A stretch of DNA of 32,962 nt from Conidiobolus incongruus B7586 (GCA_000697335.1 JNEM01015791.1:1-32962), one strand, 5' to 3'; positions 11,699 to 23,850 are shown, counted from the first letter of the stretch. Numbers and translations are program-made. The notes: generated by a model not told the origin, from the sequence alone.

Positions 11699-14600
11699 GA
11701 ATAACAATTAATTTTCTTCAACAGAATAAATAATATTTATTTCAAAGATTGATGAGATAAAACTTCAAGTAATTAATATATATTATATAAAAATTTCACC
11801 TCTTTAAATCTTATCAAATATTAAAGGAATAATAATAATAGTTAAAAATAAATTTAATAATATGTATCCAATAATTTGAACTAATATTATTTTGATAATA
11901 TTCTTAATTTTAATTTGTTTGATGAATAAAATGCTATATAAAAATACTAGACAACTTTTTAAGAAAATACTATATAATAAAGTTTTATTATACCATTATT
12001 TTAATAATCAAATAATTTGATACTGTCTAAAAGAAATTACATTTTTATCATAAAAATAAATTATGATATTGATAATAACTTTTGAAATCAATTAGCAATA
12101 ATATATTATTCACATATCTTCATAATATATAAATCAGAATTTTAATGATTATTGAAATATAAAATTATCATATTTTATCATAAATTATGAATTAGAATTG
12201 TTTAAATAAATTCACATATTAAGGATAAACTATGAAAACTTTATAAAATTTTTAAATTATATTACGAAATTAAACTTATTCGTAGCTAATTCAATTAATA
12301 TCAAAATATTTTTAATAAAAGATATTTGATTTATTCATTAGACCACTATTTCAAAGCTCATTAGCCTTTGTAGAAAGTTAATATATTAATTTGCAAAATA
12401 ATAATATATAAATTATTCTATATATAGAAGCAAATAACCCAATAATATATATGAATATATGTTGGATTTATTATCAATAATACTAAAATCATAAGTCCAT
12501 TTTAATATCATACTTTCTAATTAAAATACCAATTATATTTGAGAGTTTAAGTGAATATTAGTGTGGAAATTAAATAGCGATATTTTTTAAATATTTATGT
12601 AATGTTTGAAATAAAATTTAGTTTATGGAAATTACATATAAAATATAAAGTAAGGCTTGAAAATAACTTAATAGTAAGTTTTTATATACTTTTATTTCAA
12701 AGTTTTTGAAATTTATTCTTGATAATACGTTAACAGTTTTAATATCATCATTTCAATTAATCTGAACTAATCAATTAAAGACAAATAAAATATAAATTAA
12801 CAAAATATATCTACTTTATATTGATTAGAGAATATCTTTATAGATTTCGGTAATTAATAATGCAAATGTCATATAAATATATTTTGTTTTTTCATTATAA
12901 CATTGTTATCTTGAGTATTTTACCCACTATATTTTTCAAAATATAGATACAAGTTTTATGTTAATATAGGAATAAAGATATATCTGGAATATAATGATAA
13001 TTTAAATATATAAAATCATTTACTATGAATGTGAAAGTGATTAATATATTTCTATTATTTATTTGTCTTCATTTGCTTATCATTATTTGAAAAGAAAAAT
13101 TTCATTTTTGTTGAAAGGATTTGAAACTCCAAATATGATTTATACTCTAAATAAAAATGAAAATAATTGTGATTATATGACATATTATACTACAGCATAA
13201 TATGATTTGTATATGAGGTATATTTCAATTGAAAATCTGTTATATATACTCCATAAGTTATTATAAAATTTAATTTATATTATTATTTATTTTAATATTA
13301 TTATATAATTAACCATAGGGAAAAAACTGTTATTAACTATAACAAATGAAATATCAAATTTATGAAATTAATTAGTTAAATAAAGGATTAACCAAAAATT
13401 AAAATATTTTAATAATTTAATTAATTTTTAATTTCAAATAAATATTATTGAAAAATATATTAAAAATTGTTAAATATATTTTATGAACTTAATATATTTA
13501 TTTGAACTTATATTTTATTAAATTTAACTTTGAATAATAAATAACAATTAATAATATCTATGATATATATATTTTTAATATTGAAATTATCTATTTTATC
13601 TATAGTTCCTATTTTATAATTAATTGACAATATATCAATTAATAAAAAAAAATCAATAAAAAATAATTTTAAATAATATAATAAATCAATTAAATATATT
13701 ATAATTTATAAATTATATATATATTATAAATATATTATTTAAAATCCTATTTTTTTTTAATAATTATGGTTTTGGAAATAAGAATTATAATAAATAACTA
13801 TATATTTTATCTTGATTATTATAAATTTTCTAAAATAAATAAATTTTAAATATATTATAATTTGAATAGTTTATATTTATTTATTATAAACCTTATAATA
13901 TATTCTTTTATATTATATAATTATCAAGTTAAAATTATATTGCTTTTGAATTTTGGATTTAAAATATTTAAATATATTCAATTTACCATATTTAAAACTT
14001 TAAAATTTATAACCTTGATAATTTATTTTTTTTAATATTTTAAATACATATTTCAAAATAAATCATCTGAATTGAAATTTTAGAAATAGAAAATAATTTG
14101 TTTAAAGATTAATTATATAAATTTATTAGTTAATATAATTCAATCAACATAATATAAACTATATAAATAATTATATATATAATATTTAATTTTATTTTCA
14201 ATCAATTATTAAAAATATAAAGTTTATATATTTTTTTATATAATAAATTTTATCTTAAATATTTATATCAGTTAGTTGAAATTTAATCCAATATTAAAAC
14301 TACTATAATAAAATTACAAATTTATAAAAATAAATATATATATTAAAATTTGATATATTAATACTTTAATCCTATTTTTTAGCATTTCTTTAATATCAAG
14401 AAAATAAAGGATTATTATTTTCCTTGTCAGTTTTGAGTTTAAATAATTTAATAAGTGAATTGTATTAAATTAGGATATATTCTATTAAAAGGTAATAAGA
14501 ACATCAATTGATTATAGGCTAACATAGCCTTAATGATTTAGGAGTAATACTGATTTAATATTCAAAAAGTTTTTTTAATATATAATAATATCATTAAAAA

Positions 14601-15539
14601 ACTTAAACGTTATAAACTGTTAATAAATACTGAATCAATTTTATTTTAGCTATAATCAAACTAGATTCTAACTTATAGAATAAATCAATACTATATTAAT
14701 TGATAATTAACATTAATACTAAAAATGTATAAATTAAGTTCATTATTTGAAAAAAATAACAGTATATATTATTACATTAAATGTTAATTTTTAATTACCT
14801 TTTTGAAGCGTATTGTAATTAATATTAATAAGTAATTAATATTAATAAGTAATTATATATATATATATTATTATATTTAGTTAACTAATTTCTATTCATA
14901 TAATATACTTATATATTTTAAAAAATAGACAAAAAATATAATATAAATAAATTCATTGAAAATACTTTGACAAAGTTATCCAAATAAATATATAGTATAT
15001 ATTGATAAACTCTATAAACTATCTGGAATTTGAATAAATTATAAATATTTGATGTTTATTAATAATATATATATATATATAATAAAATCACTATATTATA
15101 TATGGATAATATATAATATACAATTAAATTTATATATTCTTAAATTTTAATATAATATATATGATTATAAAATTAAAACTATAGCAAATTTTCAGTGCCA
15201 AGAATAATAATTAGTTTGTATGGAAATTAATCCAATTATTATACTAAGATTAAATCATGTTTCCATATATTTTGTTTGATTATTTAACAAATATCGTAGT
15301 GTATTTAAATTTTAACAGTTATTTACAACAAAATTCAGCGCTTTTTACATAACAATTTTGATTACTAGTTCTAAATTATATTTTAATTAACAGATGAAAT
15401 TTTTATCAAATAATAATTTTTATATTGAAAATCATTTGATTTGAAATAAATCATACATTTTAACAATATTAGAATATTATGATATCAAATTACAATATAC
15501 CTAAAATATTTAAAATAACAAATATTATAATTTCAATTT
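11699..15539. other. AT desert, no gene seen
   Basis: Nearly 4 kb of very AT-rich sequence with no frame worth calling on either strand. It holds small local repeats such as a 17-bp direct repeat (GTAATTAATATTAATAA, twice near 14815-14850) and TA runs near 14855-14868 and 15066-15080. No RNA gene is visible. Confidence 0.55.
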
Positions 15540-15840
15540 TTCACATTAATTTTGAATAAGGATAGAGTATTCAAACTACTCTCTAGATATTGTGCTCCAG
15601 ATAATATCATAAATTTCCAATTTATTTTATTTAAATTCATATTCCTATATTGTTGCATTTTGATCATCTTTTATGCAATGTTACTATAAATGCTTTATAT
15701 CATTAAATGCTGATATTTTCAATAGTTTCTGAGTTAAGGTTTAAGGGATTTTATTACAATAGATAGATTATTTACTTCTCGAGAATGACGACCTCAGTTT
15801 AATATCTTTATAGAGTGTAAATACTAAAAAATTTATTCTC
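15540..15840 (+). pseudogene. possible coding relic, unrecognised
   Basis: A patch of richer composition in which one plus-strand frame reads LLSRYCAPDNIINFQFILFK and, further on, GLRDFITIDRLFTSRE, with TAA/TAG at positions that could be former Gln codons. The spacing of hydrophobic and polar residues vaguely resembles the regulatory domain of fungal Zn2Cys6 factors, but no diagnostic motif is present. It lies just downstream of GPCR 2, on the opposite strand. Confidence 0.22.
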
Positions 15841-16143
15841 ATATTAAAATTAATTAAAGATAAGTATATAATAGAAATTATAATAGCATGGATAATAATA
15901 ATAATTGATTTACCAAAAACAATAAAATATTTTAAATTTTTTACAATTCAAAATGTTAACCCATATGAGTTTAAGATAATTTTGATATTGGTAATTATTT
16001 GAATAAAATTATTGGTTTATTAATGTCAAAAATAATTACTAATGTTGAAGTTAAAAAAATTATCTAATTTATAGGTATATACTGATATCAAAATAAATAA
16101 TGGATACAACTTTTTTAGTTCGGATATTGATTTTAGTAAAGTC

Positions 16144-17085
16144 TTAACTATTAATCGAATATCTTTTAAATCTCTGTTTCCACTCGCTTAGCAGATGTTT
16201 GAATTCATTAGAAATATCACGGTTAATTGTTAATAGGACGAGGGGATTGGTGATAGCATAACAATTAAGTAGCACTATAGCAAAAAAATTTAAATAAAGT
16301 GGCATCCAAACTCGAGTTAATATCATAATCAAATATCCAATAAGTTGTGGCAGATAATCGATCAAAACAAAGATACCAAGGATTACGGATTTAATAATAG
16401 CTTTACGATTGTCTCGTTTTACTACTTCACTTCTTAATCCAAGACTTTGGATTTGTACCAAGGTGTACTGATGCACTTTAAAAGCAATGCTAATATAACA
16501 AATTAGAGTAATTGAAATGGATATGATTCCCAAAATGAATTCCGCTCCATATGCTATAACTCCTGCATCAGATGAAGGATTAAATAAACATATTTTTGCA
16601 ATACGATCAACATCAACTTGGTCGAGTATTGCAATGACAGTTGGAATTATAGTTGAAATAGTTACTAAAACACCAAATACTATCCAGTAAAAAATGTCTG
16701 GTAACGATTTATCGTACACGATTAGCAAGCATCGTTGTAAACTTATCAAAGCAACCATATATATCGAGGGATGAAATGTTGCACAAAACACAATTAATAC
16801 AATGGAACATATGTGCTTGGATTGAACTAATACATCTGTGAAAAAGCATATAAATCCTACTATTAATAATCCCAACGACGAATTCAAGTCAAGCAACACC
16901 ATTATTGATGCCATTTTGAGATCAATATGACCTTTGAATGCACTCATTCTTCGCAGAGTAATCAGAACTAGAGAACATATCACTGCACCTATGAGACCTA
17001 TTATCATTCCAATCCAATTGTAAATTAATGGTAGAGGATATGAGTCACTGAAGGTCAATGATACATGGGTGTGCCAATCCGACAT
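16144..17085 (-). CDS. class A (rhodopsin-like) G-protein-coupled receptor-like protein, copy 2
   Basis: Intronless, 313 residues from the chosen start. The frame is open to an upstream ATG at 17163 (339 residues). I prefer the ATG at 17085 because it gives MSDW, which matches MADW of copy 1 and starts a gap-free alignment of 309 residues at about 52% identity. Seven membrane segments sit at the same positions as in copy 1. Asp66 in TM2, Cys93 and Cys167-equivalent (Cys166), QRC at 117-119 instead of DRY, and Pro246 in TM6 (DYLP) are all kept. TM7 here has the standard NP (NPLVLL at 280-285) where copy 1 has DP. Helix 8 ends in a basic tail (KQRFKRYS) absent from copy 1. Loop 2 beyond the Cys (residues 171-180) is the most divergent stretch and may bear on ligand choice. 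The likely role is a plasma-membrane receptor with unknown ligand; the pair points to a family expanded by duplication. Confidence 0.85.
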   Translation of the reverse strand: MSDWHTHVSLTFSDSYPLPLIYNWIGMIIGLIGAVICSLVLITLRRMSAFKGHIDLKMASIMVLLDLNSSLGLLIVGFICFFTDVLVQSKHICSIVLIVFCATFHPSIYMVALISLQRCLLIVYDKSLPDIFYWIVFGVLVTISTIIPTVIAILDQVDVDRIAKICLFNPSSDAGVIAYGAEFILGIISISITLICYISIAFKVHQYTLVQIQSLGLRSEVVKRDNRKAIIKSVILGIFVLIDYLPQLIGYLIMILTRVWMPLYLNFFAIVLLNCYAITNPLVLLTINRDISNEFKHLLSEWKQRFKRYSINS

Positions 17086-17239
17086 TATAATAATTTTCTT
17101 ATTGTATGCTAGTAAATATTCTTCACTTAATAACAGCTGCCTGATTAGCTTATATATTTTCAAAAGACAACCTTACTTAATTCATAACTTCTAATTGTTA
17201 AATTAAAAAATTTTAAAATAGGAATGCTGAAACCTTATT

Positions 17240-19376
17240 ATTGAAATATATACATTTTAAACAAACTCTTATAGTTTAAATTTTATATTGAACAGGTTTT
17301 TATAGAAATTAATAGATTTGAATTTATCCGAACTATCTTTAGTAATATGGTTCTCATTTGTTTAAGAATTATAATTTCAAATATGTAAAGTAACAATTAT
17401 GATTGAAATATATTCATTTAAAATTCATATTCAGTTTCAAAATTGAAATCAGTTATTTAATTTATTATTATAAATAATATATAATTTGTGATATATCAAT
17501 AAGATTGGGTTAATATTTATTATCTCTGTAATAATATTGGGCTAATAAATTTCAAATATTCAAAACTGTAAGACTATAAATATTTTTTAAATTAAATATT
17601 TAAAAGGAATTGTTAATTTGAACCATTAATAAAAAATTAAAAATGAATATAAAATCAGGGAATAAATTATATTTATTAATTAAATTCATTAAATTGAGGA
17701 AATTTTTTATGAAAATTTATTTTATATTTCCGATATAATATTTTTTTTCTGCTATATGTACATGGTATTTATATTTTTAATTTTCAAACTAAAAAGCATA
17801 TTAATGCTGCATTTTCATGTTCAATCTTCAATCTTCAATTCTGATAATTAGATCAAATTTAGTATTATCGAATATATTTTTAAATTTTTTTTATTATAAT
17901 CAATATATATTATACATTTGATTCATATCATAAAATTGAAATTTTGTATTGTAGATTTTTAAACAATATCCTTACATAACTCAAAAAATATAGTGTAATA
18001 AATATTACTCAATATTATACCTATTGACATGTTTTTAGTAAATACTTGATAAAATTAAGCTATTGAATATCGATATAAACTTATTATTTAATATATTTGA
18101 GTATTTAACTACACGTAATTTTTATTGATAGCAAAATATGTTAAAAAATTATTGATTGCATATATATTACTTAACTTTATATTTCAAGTGTTCTGTATGC
18201 ACGATCATTGAAATTTTGTTTTATTAATCTATAACAATGAATGAAATAGATATTTTTTATAGAAAAATATTAAGATTGAAAAATATATATATATAATATT
18301 AATATTGATCATAATGGAAATTTTTATAGATTTTAATATTATGATTTTGATTCAATTTTTTTTATAAATGAATTTTGAAATAAAATTTAAGAAATTATTT
18401 TAGTTTAGTGGAATAATAAAAAATCAAATTACTAAATTAGAATAACTGTTTTTACTAATTATAAATGTTTGATCAATTTTATATTATTATCCTATATAGC
18501 CATCAATAATCAAATTTAAATCATGTTTAAAAATATATATAAGATGATTTTAAAAATTTTAACAAAAAGCAATATAATTGAGTATTTTTGAATTTTATAT
18601 TTTAAAATTAATAAAAGTTCTAAAAATATTCCTATATCAATAATTTAAAAAAACTATAATTAATTACTATTAATAATAGAATTTAATTATAATTAGAAAA
18701 TCTGATTTAAAAGCCTCAAGTTATTCAGATCATTTTAAATTTATAATTAACTAAAATTAAATGAAATCAAGCAATATTTTAAATATAATCCCTATACCTT
18801 AATGAAAATGCTATCAAAATTTTTTAATATGAAATTTTTATTTTATAAAATAATAGTTTGAACTATATATATGATAATTATATATATATATTATAATTTA
18901 TTAAAAAATCAAAATAATAATTAAATATTAAGCTTATAATATATTTTTAATATATATTTTACTTGAATTATATTTCAGTTTTTTTTAATAAATTTTTTAT
19001 GGATTAGAAAATATTATCTATTATTATATATTTAAATTAATACTTAAAATAAAATAAAATAAAACTAATATTATAAATATCATAATAAAATTATATAATT
19101 AAATTTATTACTTGGTATCAAAATTTATAATATAGGACCCTATAAGCTTTTGATCATTAAAGTAAAATATAATAATATTATATAATTTATATTTAAAAAA
19201 CTTTTATTAAAAAGGTTTTGATTTATAAACTTATAATTACACCTATTATTATTAATTTTTGCAAATTGACAAGAAACTAAACTTTATTATAATATTGATT
19301 AGACTGAGTAAATATTAATAATTATGATTACTTTAATAAGGTGAAGAGTTTGATTCAAAGAAATTTTAATAATTAT
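17240..19376. other. AT desert, no gene seen
   Basis: Upstream flank of GPCR 2 followed by featureless AT-rich sequence. No frame, RNA gene or terminal inverted repeat could be supported. Confidence 0.55.
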
Positions 19377-19378
19377 TA

Positions 19379-20684
19379 CCTTGAATTTGAAAAAATGGGA
19401 AATTTTTTAATTTCTGATTTTTCAAACAAATTATTAGTTTGAAATAAATAAATATATACAAAGTTAATAGGAAATTATATATTTTTAATATATATATATA
19501 TATAATAATTTTTTTGATTAAAAAGTTAACTTTTTAAAATTGGCTATTTAATTTAATTATGCTTAAACTAAATAGTGATCATCAAAAGTTTTTTATTTTA
19601 GTATCAATAAAACTTAACCATAAGCCCTCTATAATTATTTTTAATTTACAAGCAGCTTTTGGTAATGAAGCATTATTTAAATCAACAATTTATTGCTAGG
19701 TAAATTACTTTAAGGCTAGGAGAAAAATTATCTAATACTTGTTAAAATCTAGAAAACTAACTTCAATTGTTATTCTTTTAATTATTAATAGAATAAAAAA
19801 ATATATTAAAAAAAACCTTTTTATTTCAGTTAGAGAATTATATAAGTATTTTAATATTAGTCTTATAAGTATTTTATATATATTAAAGTTTAAACTTAAA
19901 TTAATAAATAAAAATATAAAATAGGTACTTTATAATTTAACTAGAGCTTAAAAAAAAGCTAAAATAGCTATTGCTAAACAAAACTTATTAAAATATTACT
20001 AGAAGCTTAAACTTTTACAGCAAATAATTACAATTGATGAATCTTAAATCTTTATGTATAATCCTTTACTAAAACACAAATCAAGATGCTAGATTAAACC
20101 AAATCAACCCCTTCTACAAATCCCTTTAAATAAGTATTTTGTTAATAAGCAAATGTTAATTATTATATTAGATTATAATATTATATGCTACTCTTATTTA
20201 GTTCTTAAAGGAAAATCAATTAATAGTAAACTTTATATTGCTTTTTTAAATATAAGTATTTCTAATTAGTGTTTTTAATATAATTTGAGAAGACTTATTA
20301 TTTTGCATAATAATTGCAAAATTCATAAATCTAAAGCTATAAAAAACTTTCTAATTAAAAATAATTTGAAAGAACTACCATATCTAGTATATTTCTTAGA
20401 TTATAACCCATGTGATTATAATTGCTTTAGGCAATTAAAAAACCAGCTTACAGGAAAGAAAATTTCTGCAGGAAAATTTAATTGGTTTGTGAAACATCAA
20501 ATTTTAGTCTTTAATAAAAAGAACTATTTGTTAGGTATTAGATCTTTGCTAAAAATATAACAAAAAGTTATTAATAATAAAGGAAACTATTAAATCTATA
20601 TTATATATTTATTTTTATATATTTAATTTTAAAATATTTATTTATTTTCAATTGCAAAAATTTCCCATTATAAAAAATACAGGG
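19379..20684 (+). mobile_element. full-length, inactive mariner transposon (copy B)
   Basis: 1306 bp between TA dinucleotides at 19377-19378 and 20685-20686, the expected target duplication. The ends begin CCTTG and finish CAGGG, and the inverted repeats share ATGGGAAATTTTT. A single plus-strand frame from ATG 19558 to about 20560 encodes a transposase. Features in order: mariner N-terminal helix-turn-helix (AAFGNEALFKSTIYC, like the family's QAYGDEAL), a second helix-turn-helix (VRELYKYFNIS), the first catalytic Asp in IDES, the second in HNN where HDN is expected (GAT to AAT), and the third in LDYNPCDY exactly 34 residues further on, so the type is DD34D. Nine stops interrupt the frame, all TAA or TAG, all at family Trp or likely Gln codons, with no indel. 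The element is dead. Confidence 0.9.
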
Positions 20685-20686
20685 TA

Positions 20687-21091
20687 ATATATAGTTTTTC
20701 ATTTTAAAATTAAAATGTAAATTAAACAAAACTAATTAAAAATATAATATTTTGCTTTAATGATTACTATTGTTATTTGATATTATTATATAATATTAAG
20801 AAAAATTTATTTTAAAAATTAAATTAAAATATTCTAAATATATTTAACTAAAGTTTGATCAAATTACTTGGTATTATTTAATTTCAAATTAAGTGCCATT
20901 AATAATAAGAGTATTAGATTTAATTTTCATTTTTTAATTTATAAAAGAAATTTATATAAAAATAAAAATTAATAATAAAGGTTGAATATCATATAATATA
21001 TTATTTCACTATTAATATTAAAAACTAAATTCAATAATCACTATACTTTTTATCATTTAAGAATTATTTTTAATTTTAAAAATCTAATTTT
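20687..21091. other. AT-rich spacer, no gene seen
   Basis: AT-rich, low-complexity sequence between mariner copy B and the synthetic repeat array. Nothing could be supported. Confidence 0.5.
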
Positions 21092-22508
21092 AGATGTGTA
21101 TAAGAGACAGGTTTTTGATTATTCTAATTAAACCATTTTTAATATTATAATTTTATTTATTTTATAATTATTATATAAAATAATAGGTTTCTTATATTAT
21201 AATAAAAACACTAGTTAAAAGTAGTTTTTTTTAAAAAATTATATATATTTATTTATTTTTAATTATTTTTGTAATTATTTTTTATTTCAAGTTGAATTGG
21301 GTATCTTACTAATAAGTTAAGAAAAGATGTGTATAAGAGACAGGTTTTTGATTATTCTAATTAAACCATTTTTAATATTATAATTTTATTTATTTTATAA
21401 TTATTATATAAAATAATAGGTTTCTTATATTATAATAAAAACACTAGTTAAAAGTAGTTTTTTTTAAAAAATTATATATATTTATTTATTTTTAATTATT
21501 TTTGTAATTATTTTTTATTTCAAGTTGAATTGGGTATCTTACTAATAAGTTAAGAAAAGATGTGTATAAGAGACAGGTTTTTGATTATTCTAATTAAACC
21601 ATTTTTAATATTATAATTTTATTTATTTTATAATTATTATATAAAATAATAGGTTTCTTATATTATAATAAAAACACTAGTTAAAAGTAGTTTTTTTTAA
21701 AAAATTATATATATTTATTTATTTTTAATTATTTTTGTAATTATTTTTTATTTCAAGTTGAATTGGGTATCTTACTAATAAGTTAAGAAAAGATGTGTAT
21801 AAGAGACAGGTTTTTGATTATTCTAATTAAACCATTTTTAATATTATAATTTTATTTATTTTATAATTATTATATAAAATAATAGGTTTCTTATATTATA
21901 ATAAAAACACTAGTTAAAAGTAGTTTTTTTTAAAAAATTATATATATTTATTTATTTTTAATTATTTTTGTAATTATTTTTTATTTCAAGTTGAATTGGG
22001 TATCTTACTAATAAGTTAAGAAAAGATGTGTATAAGAGACAGGTTTTTGATTATTCTAATTAAACCATTTTTAATATTATAATTTTATTTATTTTATAAT
22101 TATTATATAAAATAATAGGTTTCTTATATTATAATAAAAACACTAGTTAAAAGTAGTTTTTTTTAAAAAATTATATATATTTATTTATTTTTAATTATTT
22201 TTGTAATTATTTTTTATTTCAAGTTGAATTGGGTATCTTACTAATAAGTTAAGAAAAGATGTGTATAAGAGACAGGTTTTTGATTATTCTAATTAAACCA
22301 TTTTTAATATTATAATTTTATTTATTTTATAATTATTATATAAAATAATAGGTTTCTTATATTATAATAAAAACACTAGTTAAAAGTAGTTTTTTTTAAA
22401 AAATTATATATATTTATTTATTTTTAATTATTTTTGTAATTATTTTTTATTTCAAGTTGAATTGGGTATCTTACTAATAAGTTAAGAAAAGATGTGTATA
22501 AGAGACAG
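21092..22508. repeat. tandem array of 214-bp units separated by the Tn5 mosaic end (artefact)
   Basis: Seven copies of AGATGTGTATAAGAGACAG start at 21092, 21325, 21558, 21791, 22024, 22257 and 22490, a constant 233-bp period. The six intervening 214-bp units look identical by eye. The 19-mer is the hyperactive Tn5 mosaic end added by tagmentation (Nextera) library preparation and is not a natural fungal sequence. The array is therefore best read as a library concatemer or an assembly error. The unit itself is host-derived: its middle matches the minus-strand mariner at about 10.75-10.87 kb (TATAAAATAATA followed by a TTCTTA block). The true copy number in the genome is probably one. Confidence 0.93.
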
Positions 22509-22549
22509 ACTAAATACTAAACGATTATAGTTCATTTTATACTATATAT

Positions 22550-22718
22550 TTCAAATATAATTTTTTAGATATTAGAAGTTAGTTAAAAATATAATAATAA
22601 GGTATTAATAATAAAAGAAATTATTAATTTTATTTTATATACCTAATATATATATTATATATCAAAAATATTTATTATTCTTTAATTGCAAAACACTTGT
22701 ATTTTAAAAAATATTGAG
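22550..22718 (+). mobile_element. mariner transposon 3'-end relic
   Basis: This stretch resembles the last 150 bp of mariner copy B, including TTAGATATTAGAAG (TTAGGTATTAGATC in copy B), the TTATTAATAATAAAGGAAA-like block and the terminal region TTTAATTGCAAAA. The end reads TTGAG followed by TA at 22719-22720. It has plus orientation, while the adjacent array unit is mariner in minus orientation. That mismatch supports a false join at the array. Confidence 0.6.
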
Positions 22719-22720
22719 TA

Positions 22721-23479
22721 ATTTATATATATTAATTTATATTTTATTAATTCTATTTTAGTTTAAAAATTATAAATTTATTATATTTTATTATTTTAAT
22801 TAAATCAATAACTTTTATAATAAAAAACATTGATATAATTATATATATTCAACTAAGGCTAATTTCACAAAATATAAATTATTTAAATTTATATTTAATA
22901 TCTTATATTATTATCTAAATAAAATTAATTTTTGAATTTATTATGCTTAAATATTATAATAATATACAAAGTTAGATAAGCTTTAACATAGAACTAAATG
23001 AATAACATTCATTTGAATAGTTTATTAATAATTGAAATAATTGAATAATATATATATATATATTATTTGTTTCAGTCAAATATAATTGATAAAATTTATA
23101 TAAACTATATCTTTATAATATTTGAATCTATTGCTAAATGAAATTTTAATCACAAATGACTAATTATTAATTTTTAATTTTTATTGAGAGTATAATAAAT
23201 GATATATATATAATATTAGGACTATAATTTTTTAAAATCTAAATTCAATTGCAAATTAATCTAAAATGCTGTTGATATATTGAGTTTGGCTTCTCTAGTA
23301 TTGAACTTAAGTGACATAGGGAAAATATTGAGCAATTTGATTAGTTTATTATTAGGCAAGCGTCTTATGATTTTGATATTAATAATTCATTTTTATATTT
23401 TATTTGTAAAAAGAAATAATAATTATATGATATAACATTATAAAATTAATTAATCTCTGATTTGATGTTATTTATTCAT
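22721..23479. other. AT-rich; possible small relic at 23260-23440
   Basis: Mostly AT desert. Around 23260-23440 a plus-strand frame stays open for about 55 codons (SLASLVLNLSDIGKILSNLI) and composition is richer. It may be an upstream part of the relic that follows. No family could be assigned. Confidence 0.35.
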
Positions 23480-23850
23480 AATATGCTTTGTTTTATAACA
23501 AGTTTTGTAAATAAAGATCGTTGTTAAAAAAGTACTCGTAATACGATTTAAATTATTAATCGTGCTCTTTAAATTATTGAGATTGTATGCCTTAAAGCTT
23601 ACTTATTGTTCAGATGTGGCAGCAGAATATCTAGAAAAAATCTTCTCTCTTTATAACTCCTGGGTTGAAACAGTTGATTCAGTGAATGGTATAGGATGTA
23701 GTTAAAATCTAGCAAAGAGAACAAAAAGTGTTTTTTAATTATAGACTGACAAAGACAGCCTGAATTAGAAATAGTATTGGATTAACTATCGAATCGAGAT
23801 GGATAGATAATTTTGAAATGCAGCAAATGTTCAAATCTTAAACTTATTCT
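23480..23850 (+). pseudogene. relic B of an unrecognised protein family
   Basis: Inverted duplicate of the relic at 8.38-8.69 kb. The plus strand reads CSDVAAEYLEKIFSLYNSWV and then VETVDSVNGIG, followed in another frame by QREQKVFFNYRLTKTA, IRNSIGLTIESRWIDNFEMQ. Several stops and at least one frame change separate these blocks. Blocks shared with relic A are conserved as protein, so this was coding sequence. An upstream block (VNKDRC, KSTRNTI, IINRAL) also matches relic A. I do not recognise the family. It sits directly upstream of the BTB relic on the same strand, whereas relic A points away from the BTB gene. Confidence 0.5.

Noticed and set aside
17085-17163. N-terminal 26-residue extension of GPCR 2 as a signal peptide
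   Set aside because: The gap-free alignment with GPCR 1 begins at the internal MSDW; the extension is Lys/Leu/Glu mixed and lacks a paralogous counterpart.
19558-20560. Reassignment of TAA/TAG to an amino acid, suggested by many in-frame TAR codons in mariner
   Set aside because: Many of the TAR codons fall at family-invariant Trp positions and not only Gln, TAA ends the GPCR and RAT1 frames normally, and host genes contain no internal TAR.
21092-22508. A natural satellite, CRISPR-like array or novel repeat system of 19-bp repeats with 214-bp spacers
   Set aside because: The 19-mer is the engineered Tn5 mosaic end and the spacers are all the same, so it is a library or assembly artefact.
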